Shown: positions 1 to 8,614 of the stretch, one piece after another
Layout: each line of letters opens with the position of its first letter
Numbering within the stretch: the stretch's first letter is position 1
Assembly (NCBI GenBank): GCA_022652985.1
Contig: JALCRY010000005.1
Coordinates: 20,436 to 84,435 of the forward strand
DNA: 64,000 bases
Source: Eubacteriaceae bacterium
Lineage (GTDB): Bacteria > Bacillota > Clostridia > Peptostreptococcales > Anaerovoracaceae
Direction of reading: 5' to 3'
The notes under the pieces: model-generated
The model's database searches: none
What the model was told of the DNA's origin: nothing
The model's input: the letters and a program-made list of their open reading frames with translations, nothing else
Translations under genes and position numbers: made by a program

Positions 1-264
1 GCGTAGTCCTCCCCGGACTTGTCCTGCTTTTCCACAATTACAGTCCTTTTCAGCTCAAGCACGCGGGGGAGCGCCGTTATCCGGTCGACATACACCGGAT
101 CGGTATCATAAAGACTTTTTCCTTCATATGAGGCGGCGCCTTCCATAAACAAATCGGCAAAACCGCGGTTGCAGTAAATGATATTGCGTTCCGTGTCAAA
201 TACACACACGCTCACCTGAAGTGTGTCTATTATATTTTTGAAGAATGTGTTTTCATCCGCCATA
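1..264 (-). CDS. PAS-domain protein, N-terminal part (cut by window edge)
   Basis: A reverse reading frame starts with ATG at 264-262, preceded by AGGAG (274-278), and stays open to base 1, giving 88 codons. The peptide begins MADENTFFKNIIDTLQVSV and continues with FDTERNIIYCNRGFADLF, a typical PAS sensory fold (a short helix, then a strand with D-x-x-x-x-I-x-Y-x-N). PAS domains bind small ligands or cofactors and sit at the front of sensor kinases and sigma-54 activators; which of these follows lies outside the window. It is divergent from the dipeptidase gene at 398. The PAS call is fairly secure; the role of the whole protein is unknown. Confidence 0.75.
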
Positions 265-397
265 GTATATTTCTCCTGCTGAAATTGTATCATTGGAAAG
301 ACCCGATTACAAGATTTTAGCGCCGAAGACACTTTACACACCGCCTGCCAGCCTATAAAATGTTAATGTCAGAGTTTTTTACGGAGGGAGACACATC

Positions 398-1810
398 ATG
401 GATTTCAATCAGGAAGTCGAGTCGTATAAAGACGATATCATATCAGACGTTCAGAAACTGATAGCAATAAAAAGCGTCAAAGAAAAGACGGGAAAAGAAG
501 GCGCGCCTTTCGGCGACGGCATCTCGCAGGCTCTCGGCTTCTGTCTTGACCTCGCGTCATCCATGGGCTTCAAAACGAAAAATATCGACGGTTACTGCGG
601 ATATGCCGAATACGGCGAAGGCCCGTCATATATCTGCGCGGTCACGCACCTCGATACTATTGAGGAAGGCCGCGGCTGGAAACACGACCCGTTCAGCGGC
701 GATATCGAAGACGGAAAAATATACGGCCGCGGAGCCATCGACAACAAGGGTCCGGCAGTCACTCTTCTGTATGCGCTGAAAGCGCTTGCCGACAGCGGCG
801 TGCAGCCCGGCAGAAAGATCCGCGTGATCTTCGGGACAGATGAAGAAGGCGGCCTCAGCACCGACTCTCTCTACCGCGATATGATGCATTACCTGAAGAA
901 AGAAGCTCCGCCGCTGATGGGTTTTACCATCGAAGCTAATTTCCCGGCGGTCTACGCGGAAAAGGGACTGCTGTTCACGCAGTTCACCAAAAAGATCATG
1001 CAGCCTGACGATGAAAAAGTTCTATATATCAAAGGAGGCGTGCAGCCGAATACCGTGCCGGCATACTGCAAAGCCAAGCTGATCACGAACGACCGCAGCG
1101 CCATCATTGAAAAAATCAGAAAATACGCTCTCGACAACATGCTCGACTTCAACGTCGACATGGAAGAGGACGGTATAATAGTTGAAGCCTTCGGCAGTGA
1201 AGTTCACAGCGGCTGGCTCGAGTCCGGCAAAAATGCCGCGCTCATGATCATCAGACTGCTGGCCGAAACACGCTTCGGCGGGAGCGATATGGCGGAGACC
1301 ATGCAGTTCCTGATCGACAAGCTCGGGAGCGGCATCTACGGCGAGGGCCTCGGCATCGAATACGAAGACGAATTTTCCGGCAAGCTCACGCACAATCTCG
1401 GCGTGATAGATTTCGACAACCGCTTCATCAGAGTGGACCTCGATTTCCGCTATCCGGTCACCTGCGACTTTGAAGAGTCTATGGAAGTAATAAAAGAAGC
1501 TTTCGGAAAGGCCGGCTTCGATCTGAAGATCTGCTGCAGCCTGAAGCCGATATATTATCCTCCGCGCGATCATTTCGCGATCAAGCCTCTCGTGGAAGCC
1601 TACCGCGCGATCACCGGAGATGTCACCGAACCTATTGCCATAGGCGGCAGCACATATGCCAAATCGATGACCAACATCGTCGCCTTTGGGCCGGTATTCC
1701 CGGGCGAAAAACAAGTTGCCCATACAGTGGACGAGTACGTCAAGATCGACGACCTCATGCTGATGGGCAAGATATATGCGAAAGCTCTTTACGACCTTTC
1801 CAACGTATGA
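398..1810 (+). CDS. pepV: Sapep/PepV-type dipeptidase (M20 metallopeptidase)
   Basis: A 470-residue cytosolic metallopeptidase of the M20 family, PepV/Sapep branch, which removes N-terminal residues from dipeptides and related short peptides using two metal ions (zinc or manganese). The first metal motif VTHLDTI holds H84 and D86, GRGAIDNKGP supplies the bridging Asp (about 115), and FGTDEEGG supplies the catalytic and metal-binding Glu residues (149-150). The length matches the family. GGAGG-like ribosome site CGGAGGGAG precedes the ATG. It is a single gene; the next gene is convergent. Peptide salvage suits an amino-acid-fermenting anaerobe, but the exact substrate cannot be read from sequence. 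Confidence 0.9.
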   Translation: MDFNQEVESYKDDIISDVQKLIAIKSVKEKTGKEGAPFGDGISQALGFCLDLASSMGFKTKNIDGYCGYAEYGEGPSYICAVTHLDTIEEGRGWKHDPFSGDIEDGKIYGRGAIDNKGPAVTLLYALKALADSGVQPGRKIRVIFGTDEEGGLSTDSLYRDMMHYLKKEAPPLMGFTIEANFPAVYAEKGLLFTQFTKKIMQPDDEKVLYIKGGVQPNTVPAYCKAKLITNDRSAIIEKIRKYALDNMLDFNVDMEEDGIIVEAFGSEVHSGWLESGKNAALMIIRLLAETRFGGSDMAETMQFLIDKLGSGIYGEGLGIEYEDEFSGKLTHNLGVIDFDNRFIRVDLDFRYPVTCDFEESMEVIKEAFGKAGFDLKICCSLKPIYYPPRDHFAIKPLVEAYRAITGDVTEPIAIGGSTYAKSMTNIVAFGPVFPGEKQVAHTVDEYVKIDDLMLMGKIYAKALYDLSNV

Positions 1811-2731
1811 TCAAAAATTTCTTTCGAGCAGTCTGACCAGTGTGCAGACTGTTTCGTTTCTCGGCACCGGATATCCGGCTGCCCGCGCGCGGCGGACGAT
1901 CTCGCCGTTCAGGCAGTCTATTTCCGTGCGCCTGCCGTTCATTATGTCCTGAGCCATCGACGGGAAATGCCCTTTATGCGTGACCATTATCGTGCGGGCG
2001 CGGGCGAAAGCCGCCTCCCGGTCGACATTCACGCCGAGCTTTTCCGCCAGTCCCAGAGTCTCCTCCATGATATCGAACACGAGCCTTTCCCCGTCTTCGA
2101 CTTCACAGAATCTGCTCTGCGGCAGACGCGTAAGAGCGGACACCGGATTGAACCCGCTGTTGAGAGCGGCCTTCCCCCAGATGGCGCCGTACACATCATC
2201 CGCGATTTCCGCAGTCAGTCCGCAGGCGTTCATCACGCCGCACACCTCGTGCAGTAATGCGCAGTCACTTTCATCGGCCATGCCTATGTACGCCTTTCTG
2301 TCTGTGCCCATCGTTCTGATCTCCCCCGGGCCTGTGACCGCCCCCGGCATCGTGAGCGCCCCGCAGATTATATGATCACGCGGAACGAACTTCTCCGTGC
2401 GTTCAACGTTCCCGAGCCCGTTCTGCAGAGTCATGAGATAAGTATCGCCGCCGATCATCCCGCGGCATTTTTCCAGCACAGCGGACGAGTCCTGCGCCTT
2501 GGTGAACAGGATCACCAGATCGAACGGATCATGAAGCTCACCCGCCATCGCAGTTCTGACCTTTACGTATATATCCTTCTCATCCCACAGCATATGAATG
2601 CCGTGCAGGCGGATCGCCTCTTCAGTTTCTCTTCTGCCGGCGGTGACCATCGTCACGTCTTCGCCTCCGTCCGCGAGACACGCGCCGAAAAGCATCCCCA
2701 TCGCGCCCGTGCCTATTACTGCAATTTTCAT
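1811..2731 (-). CDS. panE: 2-dehydropantoate 2-reductase (ketopantoate reductase)
   Basis: A 306-residue NADPH-dependent reductase that turns 2-dehydropantoate into pantoate in pantothenate/CoA synthesis. The N-terminus MKIAVIGTGAMGMLFG is a Rossmann GxGxxG motif. LQNGLGN and a later GKAALNSGFNPVSALTR stretch carry the family's catalytic Lys and substrate-binding Asn. Length is normal. The stop abuts the end of pepV with no room for a terminator, so the two genes are convergent. The family also contains reductases of other 2-keto acids, and no other pan gene is present, so the exact substrate is inferred from family membership. Confidence 0.85.
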   Translation of the reverse strand: MKIAVIGTGAMGMLFGACLADGGEDVTMVTAGRRETEEAIRLHGIHMLWDEKDIYVKVRTAMAGELHDPFDLVILFTKAQDSSAVLEKCRGMIGGDTYLMTLQNGLGNVERTEKFVPRDHIICGALTMPGAVTGPGEIRTMGTDRKAYIGMADESDCALLHEVCGVMNACGLTAEIADDVYGAIWGKAALNSGFNPVSALTRLPQSRFCEVEDGERLVFDIMEETLGLAEKLGVNVDREAAFARARTIMVTHKGHFPSMAQDIMNGRRTEIDCLNGEIVRRARAAGYPVPRNETVCTLVRLLERNF

Positions 2732-2803
2732 CTCCGTATCCTTTCTTTTTGTGTTCTACACACAATATAATGCCTCTTATTTATGTGATTATCAAACTTT
2801 TTC

Positions 2804-2832
2804 TTTACATCCCCTGCCGAAAGTGTTAATAT
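2804..2832 (+). promoter_or_regulatory. Sigma-70-type promoter of the aro operon
   Basis: TTTACA (2804-2809), a 17-base spacer, and TAATAT (2827-2832) form a near-consensus housekeeping promoter. Transcription would start near 2840, about 27 bases before the leader-peptide ATG. Confidence 0.75.
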
Positions 2833-2866
2833 AGGGACAATCACTAAAGAAAGGACGCACTTACAA

Positions 2867-2953
2867 ATGCATATTTCAGCATTTACAGCAGCATACGCTT
2901 ACTATTATTCTTACTACTATTTCGGTAAGAAGAGTTTGGCTGTTGTGAAATGA
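2867..2953 (+). CDS. Tyrosine-rich leader peptide of the aro operon
   Basis: A 28-codon frame, ATG at 2867 and TGA at 2951-2953, with an AAAGGA ribosome site about 12 bases upstream. Residues 10-18 read Y-A-Y-Y-Y-S-Y-Y-Y: seven Tyr in nine residues, with Phe at 6 and 19. Such codon runs are the mark of attenuator leader peptides, whose translation rate reports charging of one tRNA, here tRNA-Tyr. It lies between a strong promoter and a terminator upstream of aroF and tyrA, both concerned with tyrosine supply. The peptide itself probably has no function beyond ribosome positioning. It is too short for routine gene calling. Confidence 0.85.
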   Translation: MHISAFTAAYAYYYSYYYFGKKSLAVVK

Positions 2954-2962
2954 CGTATGCTG
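2889..2962 (+). promoter_or_regulatory. Attenuator pause stem enclosing the Tyr codons
   Basis: CAGCATACG (2889-2897) pairs perfectly with CGTATGCTG (2954-2962), a 9-bp stem. The first arm sits just before the Tyr-codon run and the second directly after the leader stop codon. A ribosome stalled on Tyr codons would block this stem, as with the 1:2 stem in classical trp-type leaders. I did not find an equally clean antiterminator stem. Confidence 0.6.
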
Positions 2963-2991
2963 TCGTCCCGATAACATAATTGAGATCATTG

Positions 2992-3023
2992 TCCGCAGGC
3001 GAACTCAGCCTGCGGATTTTTTT
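2992..3023 (+). terminator. Intrinsic terminator (attenuator) before aroF
   Basis: TCCGCAGGC (2992-3000), a 7-base loop and GCCTGCGGA (3008-3016) form a perfect 9-bp GC-rich stem followed by seven T (3017-3023). It lies between the leader peptide and aroF, so it must be bypassed for operon expression. Confidence 0.9.
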
Positions 3024-3077
3024 ACGTCATCACAAACCATTATATAAAGCCGGGGAAGCCGGCAGGAGGAAAGTAAA

Positions 3078-4103
3078 ATGATAATAATACTGAGGGAGAA
3101 TCCCGAACAGAAGCAGCTGGAAAATCTCGTCTCATGGCTGAAGAGCATGGGCCTTGATATCCATTACAGCAAGGGCGTCAACAAAACCATCATGGGTCTT
3201 ATCGGCGATACCGCTTCTGTAGACATGGATCTGATCCAGGCGCTCGACATCGTCGAAAAGGTTATGAGAGTCACTGAGCCTTACAAGAACGCCAACAGGA
3301 AATTCCATCCGCAGGACACAGTCGTCACCGTCGGCAGCGGCGAGAACGAAGTGAAGATCGGCGGAGGAAATTTCCAGATCATCGCCGGCCCGTGTTCGGT
3401 TGAAAGTGAAGAGCAGATCATCGAAGTAGCCAAAGCCGTCAAAGAGGCGGGCGCGGGACTGATGAGAGGCGGCGCCTTCAAGCCGAGGACTTCGCCTTAC
3501 TCGTTCCAGGGACTGCGCGGTGAGGGACTCGATCTTCTCAGCCTGGCCAAGAAAGAAACCGGTCTCCCGATCGTAACTGAAATCATGGATCTGTCCCAGC
3601 TCGATCTCTTCGAAGACGTCGATGTCATCCAGGTCGGAGCGAGGAACATGCAGAACTTCGAACTCCTGAAGGAACTCGGTCATCTCGACAAGCCGATCCT
3701 GCTCAAGCGCGGACTCTCCAGCACGATCGAAGAGCTCCTCATGAGCGCGGAATACATCATGTCGGGCAGGAACCAGAATGTCATCCTCTGTGAAAGAGGC
3801 ATAAGAACATTCGAAACAATGACCAGAAACACTCTCGACCTTTCCGCCATTCCGGTGCTCAAGGAAAAGACACACCTGCCGATCATCGTCGACCCGTCGC
3901 ATGCTACCGGCATCAACAGCCTTGTAAAGCCTATGGCCATGGCGGCCACAGCGGCAGGCGCGGACGGACTTATGATCGAAGTGCACAATGACCCGGCACA
4001 CGCGCTCTGCGACGGACCTCAGTCGCTCAGACCGGAGCAGTTCGCAGACGTCGTCAAAGCGGTCGAGGCGATACGCCCGTTCGCATTCGGAGTACAGCAG
4101 TAA
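3078..4103 (+). CDS. aroF: DAHP synthase with N-terminal regulatory domain
   Basis: 3-Deoxy-7-phosphoheptulonate synthase joins phosphoenolpyruvate and erythrose 4-phosphate, the first step of the shikimate pathway. The 341-residue protein has a ferredoxin-like domain (about 1-70, starting MIIILRENPEQKQLENLV), then the catalytic barrel. AGPCSVES (103-110) carries the metal-binding Cys106 and GGAFKPRTSPYSFQG (131-145) the substrate Lys/Arg set. This architecture is the type I-beta form known from Thermotoga, where the extra domain mediates feedback inhibition by Tyr or Phe. It is the first structural gene after the Tyr attenuator. RBS GGAGGAAAG fixes the start. Confidence 0.95.
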   Translation: MIIILRENPEQKQLENLVSWLKSMGLDIHYSKGVNKTIMGLIGDTASVDMDLIQALDIVEKVMRVTEPYKNANRKFHPQDTVVTVGSGENEVKIGGGNFQIIAGPCSVESEEQIIEVAKAVKEAGAGLMRGGAFKPRTSPYSFQGLRGEGLDLLSLAKKETGLPIVTEIMDLSQLDLFEDVDVIQVGARNMQNFELLKELGHLDKPILLKRGLSSTIEELLMSAEYIMSGRNQNVILCERGIRTFETMTRNTLDLSAIPVLKEKTHLPIIVDPSHATGINSLVKPMAMAATAAGADGLMIEVHNDPAHALCDGPQSLRPEQFADVVKAVEAIRPFAFGVQQ

Positions 4104-4120
4104 TATCGGAGGAAAGTGAA

Positions 4121-4963
4121 ATGATGATAGGAGTAGTCGGTCTCGGCCTCATCGGCGGATCGATGGCAAAAGCAATAAACAGTCTGCAGGACCATTCGGT
4201 ATACGGATACGATATAGATGAAACGGTCATCCGCAAAGCTGTCCTGGTCAACGCCATAGAAGAAGAACTGAAACCGGATATGATCCCTCTGTGCGATCTG
4301 ATAATCATCGCGCTCTATCCGAAGGACGCGGTAGCTTTCGTGGAAAAATACCGGGATGATATCAAGGAAGGTTCTGTTATAATGGACACATGCGGAGTGA
4401 AGAAATGCGTATGTGACGGCATTGAACCGATCGCCCGAGAAAAAGGTTTCTGGTACATCGGCGGACATCCGATGGCGGGCATAGAACACGCCGGCTTTGA
4501 CCACGCGAAAAAAGCCCTCTTCCAGAATGCCTCGATGATATTACTGCCGATGAAACGCACGCCTATCGAGGTCGTCGACATCATCAAGCAGCTGGTCGAA
4601 AAGATCGGTTTCACTAACGTCGAGATCACGGAAGCAGACGAACATGATGAGATCATCGCCTTCACTTCACAGCTTGCGCACGTGCTTTCGAGCGCGTACA
4701 TCAAAAGCCCTACGGCGGAAAAACACAGAGGTTTTTCTGCGGGGAGCTACAACGACATGACGCGTGTGGCCAATCTGAACGAGGACATGTGGACGGAACT
4801 GTTTCTCGAGAATCCCGACAATCTCGCCAACGAGATCGACGGACTGATCGAAAGACTGCACGAATACAGCGCCGCGATCAGAGACAATGACGAGACACGC
4901 CTCCACGATCTCCTGAAAGCAGGACGCGAGCGCAAGACCCTTATAGACAAAGAAACGTTCTGA
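4121..4963 (+). CDS. tyrA: Prephenate dehydrogenase
   Basis: A 280-residue NAD-dependent enzyme that oxidises and decarboxylates prephenate to 4-hydroxyphenylpyruvate, the branch to tyrosine. VGLGLIGGSMAKA (6-18) is the dinucleotide-binding motif and GGHPMAGIEHAG (114-125) holds the catalytic His. No ACT domain follows the helical dimerisation domain, so feedback control probably rests on DAHP synthase and the attenuator. RBS GGAGGAAAG precedes the ATG 17 bases after aroF. Its position as second gene agrees with a Tyr-sensing leader. Confidence 0.93.
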   Translation: MMIGVVGLGLIGGSMAKAINSLQDHSVYGYDIDETVIRKAVLVNAIEEELKPDMIPLCDLIIIALYPKDAVAFVEKYRDDIKEGSVIMDTCGVKKCVCDGIEPIAREKGFWYIGGHPMAGIEHAGFDHAKKALFQNASMILLPMKRTPIEVVDIIKQLVEKIGFTNVEITEADEHDEIIAFTSQLAHVLSSAYIKSPTAEKHRGFSAGSYNDMTRVANLNEDMWTELFLENPDNLANEIDGLIERLHEYSAAIRDNDETRLHDLLKAGRERKTLIDKETF

Positions 4964-4976
4964 TTGGAGATATTGC

Positions 4977-6038
4977 ATGAACAAGATAACGATCAATACC
5001 GCTGTACCGTACGATGTAGTAATGGAAAGAGGTCTGCTGTCGAGAGCGGGCGAACTCGCGCTTGGTGTTTCGGACCAGTGCAAGGTGTGCATCGTCACCG
5101 ATGAAAACACGCACAGGCTGTACAATGACACCGTCGCGGAATCTATGGCGCTCAGCGGATTCGACGTTTACAAAATAACTTTCCCGGGCGGGGAGATGAC
5201 AAAAACGATCGACTATTTCAGCACTCTGCTCGAATTCCTCGCCGAAAACCAGTTCACCAGAAGCGACATGCTCGTTGCACTCGGCGGCGGAGTGATAGGC
5301 GATCTGACAGGTTTTGCCGCCGCTTCGTATCTCAGAGGCGTAGGCTTCATACAGATCCCGACCACGCTTCTGGCGGCAGTCGATGCCTCTGTGGGAGGCA
5401 AGACGGCGATCAACCTGGTCGCGGGGAAAAATCTGGCCGGTGCCTTCCACCAGCCGAAGCTGGTCATCTACGACCCGGCGACCGCGGAAACTCTCTCGCA
5501 CGATATTTTCCTGGACGGGCTGGCGGAAGCGGCCAAATCCGGAGTCATTGAAGACAGGGAGCTTTTTGAATACATACTGGCAGCTGACGAACCGCCGTTC
5601 AGCGAGTTTGTGATGAGACTCGTCGACAGCTCGGTCAGGGTAAAGGCGAAGCTGGTAGAACAGGATGAGCACGACGGCGGAGTCAGGCAGCTCCTCAACT
5701 TCGGGCATACATCGGCGCACGCCATCGAAAGGCTGAGCAATTACGACATCAGCCACGGACATGCCGTCGCGACAGGCATGCTCATAGCCTCCAAAGCCGC
5801 GCTCGTAAACAAATGGTCCCGTTCAGACTGTTATTCTCAGATAAAAACTTTCCTCGTGAGATACGGTTATGATACGGAATGCAGATTCACTCCGGAACAG
5901 ATGGCTGCGGCAGCATCCGTCGACAAGAAGAGAAGAGGCGACACAATATCGGTCGTCATTCCGCTCGACATAGGAGAATGCGCGCTCATGGACATCCCGG
6001 CCTCCGGTCTGGTCGATTTTTTCAAAGCAGGTATATAA
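4977..6038 (+). CDS. aroB: 3-Dehydroquinate synthase
   Basis: A 353-residue NAD- and zinc-dependent enzyme making 3-dehydroquinate from DAHP. It shows GGEMTK, LGGGVIGDLTGFAAAS (NAD/substrate loop), QIPTTLLAAVDASVGGKTA, and zinc ligands in DGLAEAAKSG, NFGHTSAHAIE and HGHAVATGM. Length is normal. It follows tyrA by 13 bases and abuts aroA without a gap, so translation is probably coupled. Confidence 0.95.
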   Translation: MNKITINTAVPYDVVMERGLLSRAGELALGVSDQCKVCIVTDENTHRLYNDTVAESMALSGFDVYKITFPGGEMTKTIDYFSTLLEFLAENQFTRSDMLVALGGGVIGDLTGFAAASYLRGVGFIQIPTTLLAAVDASVGGKTAINLVAGKNLAGAFHQPKLVIYDPATAETLSHDIFLDGLAEAAKSGVIEDRELFEYILAADEPPFSEFVMRLVDSSVRVKAKLVEQDEHDGGVRQLLNFGHTSAHAIERLSNYDISHGHAVATGMLIASKAALVNKWSRSDCYSQIKTFLVRYGYDTECRFTPEQMAAAASVDKKRRGDTISVVIPLDIGECALMDIPASGLVDFFKAGI

Positions 6039-7265
6039 ATGAACATCAGGATAACACCACATGTACTTAAAGGAAATATAGAGGCCGTGCCTTCCAAGTC
6101 CCAGGCGCACAGAGTCCTTCTCGCAGCAGCTCTAGCAGCAATGCAGAGCGGTGAGGAAACTGGGTTCCGCATCAGCGGGACTTCCGAAGACGTCAGGACG
6201 ACAGCACGGTGTATAAAAGCGCTCAGAGAGGCGGCGGCAATTCCCCGGAAACCTCTGCTTACAGACTGCGGCGAATCCGGCACGACGCTGAGATTCCTTC
6301 TGCCGGTATGCGCGGCGCTCGGAATAGACACGACATTCACCGGACACGGCAGACTGCCCGCAAGGCCGCTTTCTCCGCTCAGAGAAGAGATGGAAAGGCA
6401 CGGTGTGACATTTTCCGACCCCGACGACAAAGGTTCATCCGCAGCTGCGCCTATCTGCAGGATACAGGGCAGACTGAGCGGCGGAGAATTCCGGCTGGCC
6501 GGCAATGTCAGCTCGCAGTTCATCAGCGGGCTCTTTTTTGCTCTGCCGCTTCTGAAAGAAGGAGGCTCCGTCGTCATTACGACCGAACTGGAATCCACGC
6601 ACTACATCGATATGACGCTGGATGTCCTCAGAGACTTCGGGATCGTGATCGAGCTCGCAAACAAAGGCCCTGACGGCATCGGCAATACTTATACTGCAGC
6701 CGGCGGACAGCATTTCGTTTCGCCGGGAACAGTCGAACCGGAAGGAGACTGGTCAAACGCGGCATTCTGGCTCGCGGCCGACAGCCTCGGGTCGGACATC
6801 GGCATTACCGGCCTCAGTCTCGGCTCGTCTCAGGGCGATAAAGAAATACTCAGAGTGATCAGAGACATCGAAAGCAGCGACGTCATCGATGCGAAAAATA
6901 TCCCGGATCTCGTACCGATCATAGCGGTCCTGGCTGCTGTGAAACCGGGCACACGCACGATTACCAACGCGGCCAGACTGCGCCTCAAGGAAAGCGACCG
7001 GCTCGCGTCCATGGCAAAATGCCTGAGCGCGCTCGGAGCTGACATAACAGAACGTCCGGAAGGACTTATTATCAGAGGCGCCGGCAGACTGACCGGCGGG
7101 ACCGCGGACGGATGCGGGGATCACCGGGTAGTAATGGCCATGGCGATAGCCGCAACTGTTGCGGACGGTCCGGTCATCATAAAAGGCGCGGAAGCGGTCG
7201 CCAAATCATACCCGGGATTTTTCAGGGACTTCCGGAAGCTCGGCGGCATTGCGGAACGGATTTAA
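6039..7265 (+). CDS. aroA: 5-Enolpyruvylshikimate-3-phosphate synthase
   Basis: A 408-residue enzyme that transfers enolpyruvyl from phosphoenolpyruvate to shikimate 3-phosphate. VPSKSQAHR gives the shikimate/PEP Lys-Ser-Arg set, GESGTTLRFLLP the PEP loop, RLRLKESDRLASM the Lys-Glu-Ser-Asp-Arg motif, and CGDHRVVMAMAIAA the final Asp-His-Arg loop. It is slightly shorter than the usual ~425 residues. ATG follows the aroB stop directly. Confidence 0.95.
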   Translation: MNIRITPHVLKGNIEAVPSKSQAHRVLLAAALAAMQSGEETGFRISGTSEDVRTTARCIKALREAAAIPRKPLLTDCGESGTTLRFLLPVCAALGIDTTFTGHGRLPARPLSPLREEMERHGVTFSDPDDKGSSAAAPICRIQGRLSGGEFRLAGNVSSQFISGLFFALPLLKEGGSVVITTELESTHYIDMTLDVLRDFGIVIELANKGPDGIGNTYTAAGGQHFVSPGTVEPEGDWSNAAFWLAADSLGSDIGITGLSLGSSQGDKEILRVIRDIESSDVIDAKNIPDLVPIIAVLAAVKPGTRTITNAARLRLKESDRLASMAKCLSALGADITERPEGLIIRGAGRLTGGTADGCGDHRVVMAMAIAATVADGPVIIKGAEAVAKSYPGFFRDFRKLGGIAERI

Positions 7266-7277
7266 GGAGGTCACGGC

Positions 7278-8357
7278 ATGCAGTCGCAGTTCGGAAACAA
7301 TGTCAAAGTTACAATCTTCGGAGGCTCCCACGAGCCTGAGATCGGATGTATCATAGAAGGTCTTCCCGCAGGTGTCATGTCTGAAATAGACATGGACGAG
7401 CTGCAGGCGTTCCTCGACAGGCGCGCTCCGGGCCGGAACGAATTCTCTACGCAGAGAAAAGAGTCCGACGTACCGCTGGTAAGATCCGAGGATCCCCTGA
7501 CGCTGGTCATCCGCAATAAAGATCAGCATCCGGGCGATTACAAGAAGCTTGCCTCGGTCCCGAGACCGGGACATGCTGATTTCACAGCCCGCGTAAAATA
7601 CGGCGGTGCACTTGAAATGTCGGGAGGCGGCCCTTTCTCGGGACGCATGACGGCCCCGCTGTGCATCGCGGGCGGGATCGCGAAACAGCTGCTGAAGAAG
7701 AAAGGCATTACTGTATGCGCAAGGATAAACGCCATACACGGCATATGCGACATACCGCTCGACCCCGTGAACATTACCGCGGCAGTGCTCGAGGAGATCG
7801 CTGCCAAGGATTTTCCTGTCTTTGACGACGAAGCGGGCATGGAGATGAAGGACGAGATCAGGACCGCAAGGGCCGAAGGAGATTCCGTCGGCGGCATCGT
7901 TGAGGTCTATGTGCTCGGATGTCCGGCCGGTGTCGGCGGACCTATGTACGACGGCGTCGAATCCGCGATGGCTGCTGTTTTCTTCGGGATACCTGCTGTG
8001 AAGGGCGTGGAATTCGGCGCCGGTTTCTCAGCCGCCTTTATGAGAGGCTCCGAGAACAACGACCCGTTCTGCCTCAGAGACGGCAAAGTCGCGACGATGA
8101 CCAACAACTGCGGCGGGATACTCGGCGGCATAACAGACGGCATGCCGATAATCGCCCAGCTGGCGTTCAAGCCGACACCGTCGATTTCTATCGAACAGGA
8201 TTCGGTGGATCTCGATAAGATGGAACCCGCAAAACTCGTTATCGGAGGAAGGCACGATCCGTGCGTCGTACTCCGCGCGGTGCCCGTGGCCGAAGCGGCA
8301 GCGGCGCTCGCGATACTTGATCTGATGTCAGAGGAGAATGCACATGGAAAAAAATAA
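7278..8357 (+). CDS. aroC: Chorismate synthase
   Basis: A 359-residue FMN-dependent enzyme that removes phosphate from EPSP to give chorismate. The start FGNNVKVTIFGGSHEPEIG has the conserved G-x-S-H signature; RRAPGRNEFSTQRKE and SGGGPFSGRMTAPL are the flavin and substrate loops in the form common in clostridia. RBS AAGGAGG precedes the ATG. Its 3' end overlaps the chorismate mutase start by 14 bases, which suggests translational coupling. Confidence 0.95.
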   Translation: MQSQFGNNVKVTIFGGSHEPEIGCIIEGLPAGVMSEIDMDELQAFLDRRAPGRNEFSTQRKESDVPLVRSEDPLTLVIRNKDQHPGDYKKLASVPRPGHADFTARVKYGGALEMSGGGPFSGRMTAPLCIAGGIAKQLLKKKGITVCARINAIHGICDIPLDPVNITAAVLEEIAAKDFPVFDDEAGMEMKDEIRTARAEGDSVGGIVEVYVLGCPAGVGGPMYDGVESAMAAVFFGIPAVKGVEFGAGFSAAFMRGSENNDPFCLRDGKVATMTNNCGGILGGITDGMPIIAQLAFKPTPSISIEQDSVDLDKMEPAKLVIGGRHDPCVVLRAVPVAEAAAALAILDLMSEENAHGKK

Positions 8358-8613
8358 TCTCGACCTCCTCCGCGAGGAAATAGACGCGATCGACACTGAA
8401 TTGATCGAGCTCTTCAAAAGGCGTCTCGGCACGGCCGGCCGCATCGCGGAATATAAAAAGGCAAACGGACTGCCCGTAGCCGATGAGAAACGCGAAATGA
8501 AGGTACTCGAAAAGATAGCGGAAAAGGCGGGTGCGGAATACGCGGAATACGCGCAGGAACTTTACCGCACGATGTTCAGAGTCTGCAGAGAATATGAAAG
8601 CAGAGGGATGTGA
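8344..8613 (+). CDS. aroQ: Chorismate mutase, AroQ (all-helical) type
   Basis: A short (89-residue) helical protein that rearranges chorismate to prephenate. It shows LREEIDAIDTELIELFKRR, then AGRIAEYKKANGLPVADEKRE: the spaced Arg, Arg and Lys active-site residues of monofunctional AroQ mutases. Two in-frame ATGs exist, 8338 and 8344. GAGGAG ends at about 8336, so the second is properly spaced and is chosen. The symbol aroQ is also used for type II dehydroquinase, which this is not. It feeds TyrA in the same operon. Confidence 0.88.
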   Translation: MEKNNLDLLREEIDAIDTELIELFKRRLGTAGRIAEYKKANGLPVADEKREMKVLEKIAEKAGAEYAEYAQELYRTMFRVCREYESRGM

Positions 8614-8614
8614 A

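Noticed and set aside
1022..1723. A long reverse reading frame inside pepV (and similar long frames opposite aroF, aroK, ABC and GlcD genes)
   Set aside because: These lie opposite strongly recognisable genes, lack ribosome sites and give low-complexity His/Arg/Asp-rich products; they are shadows of GC-biased codons.
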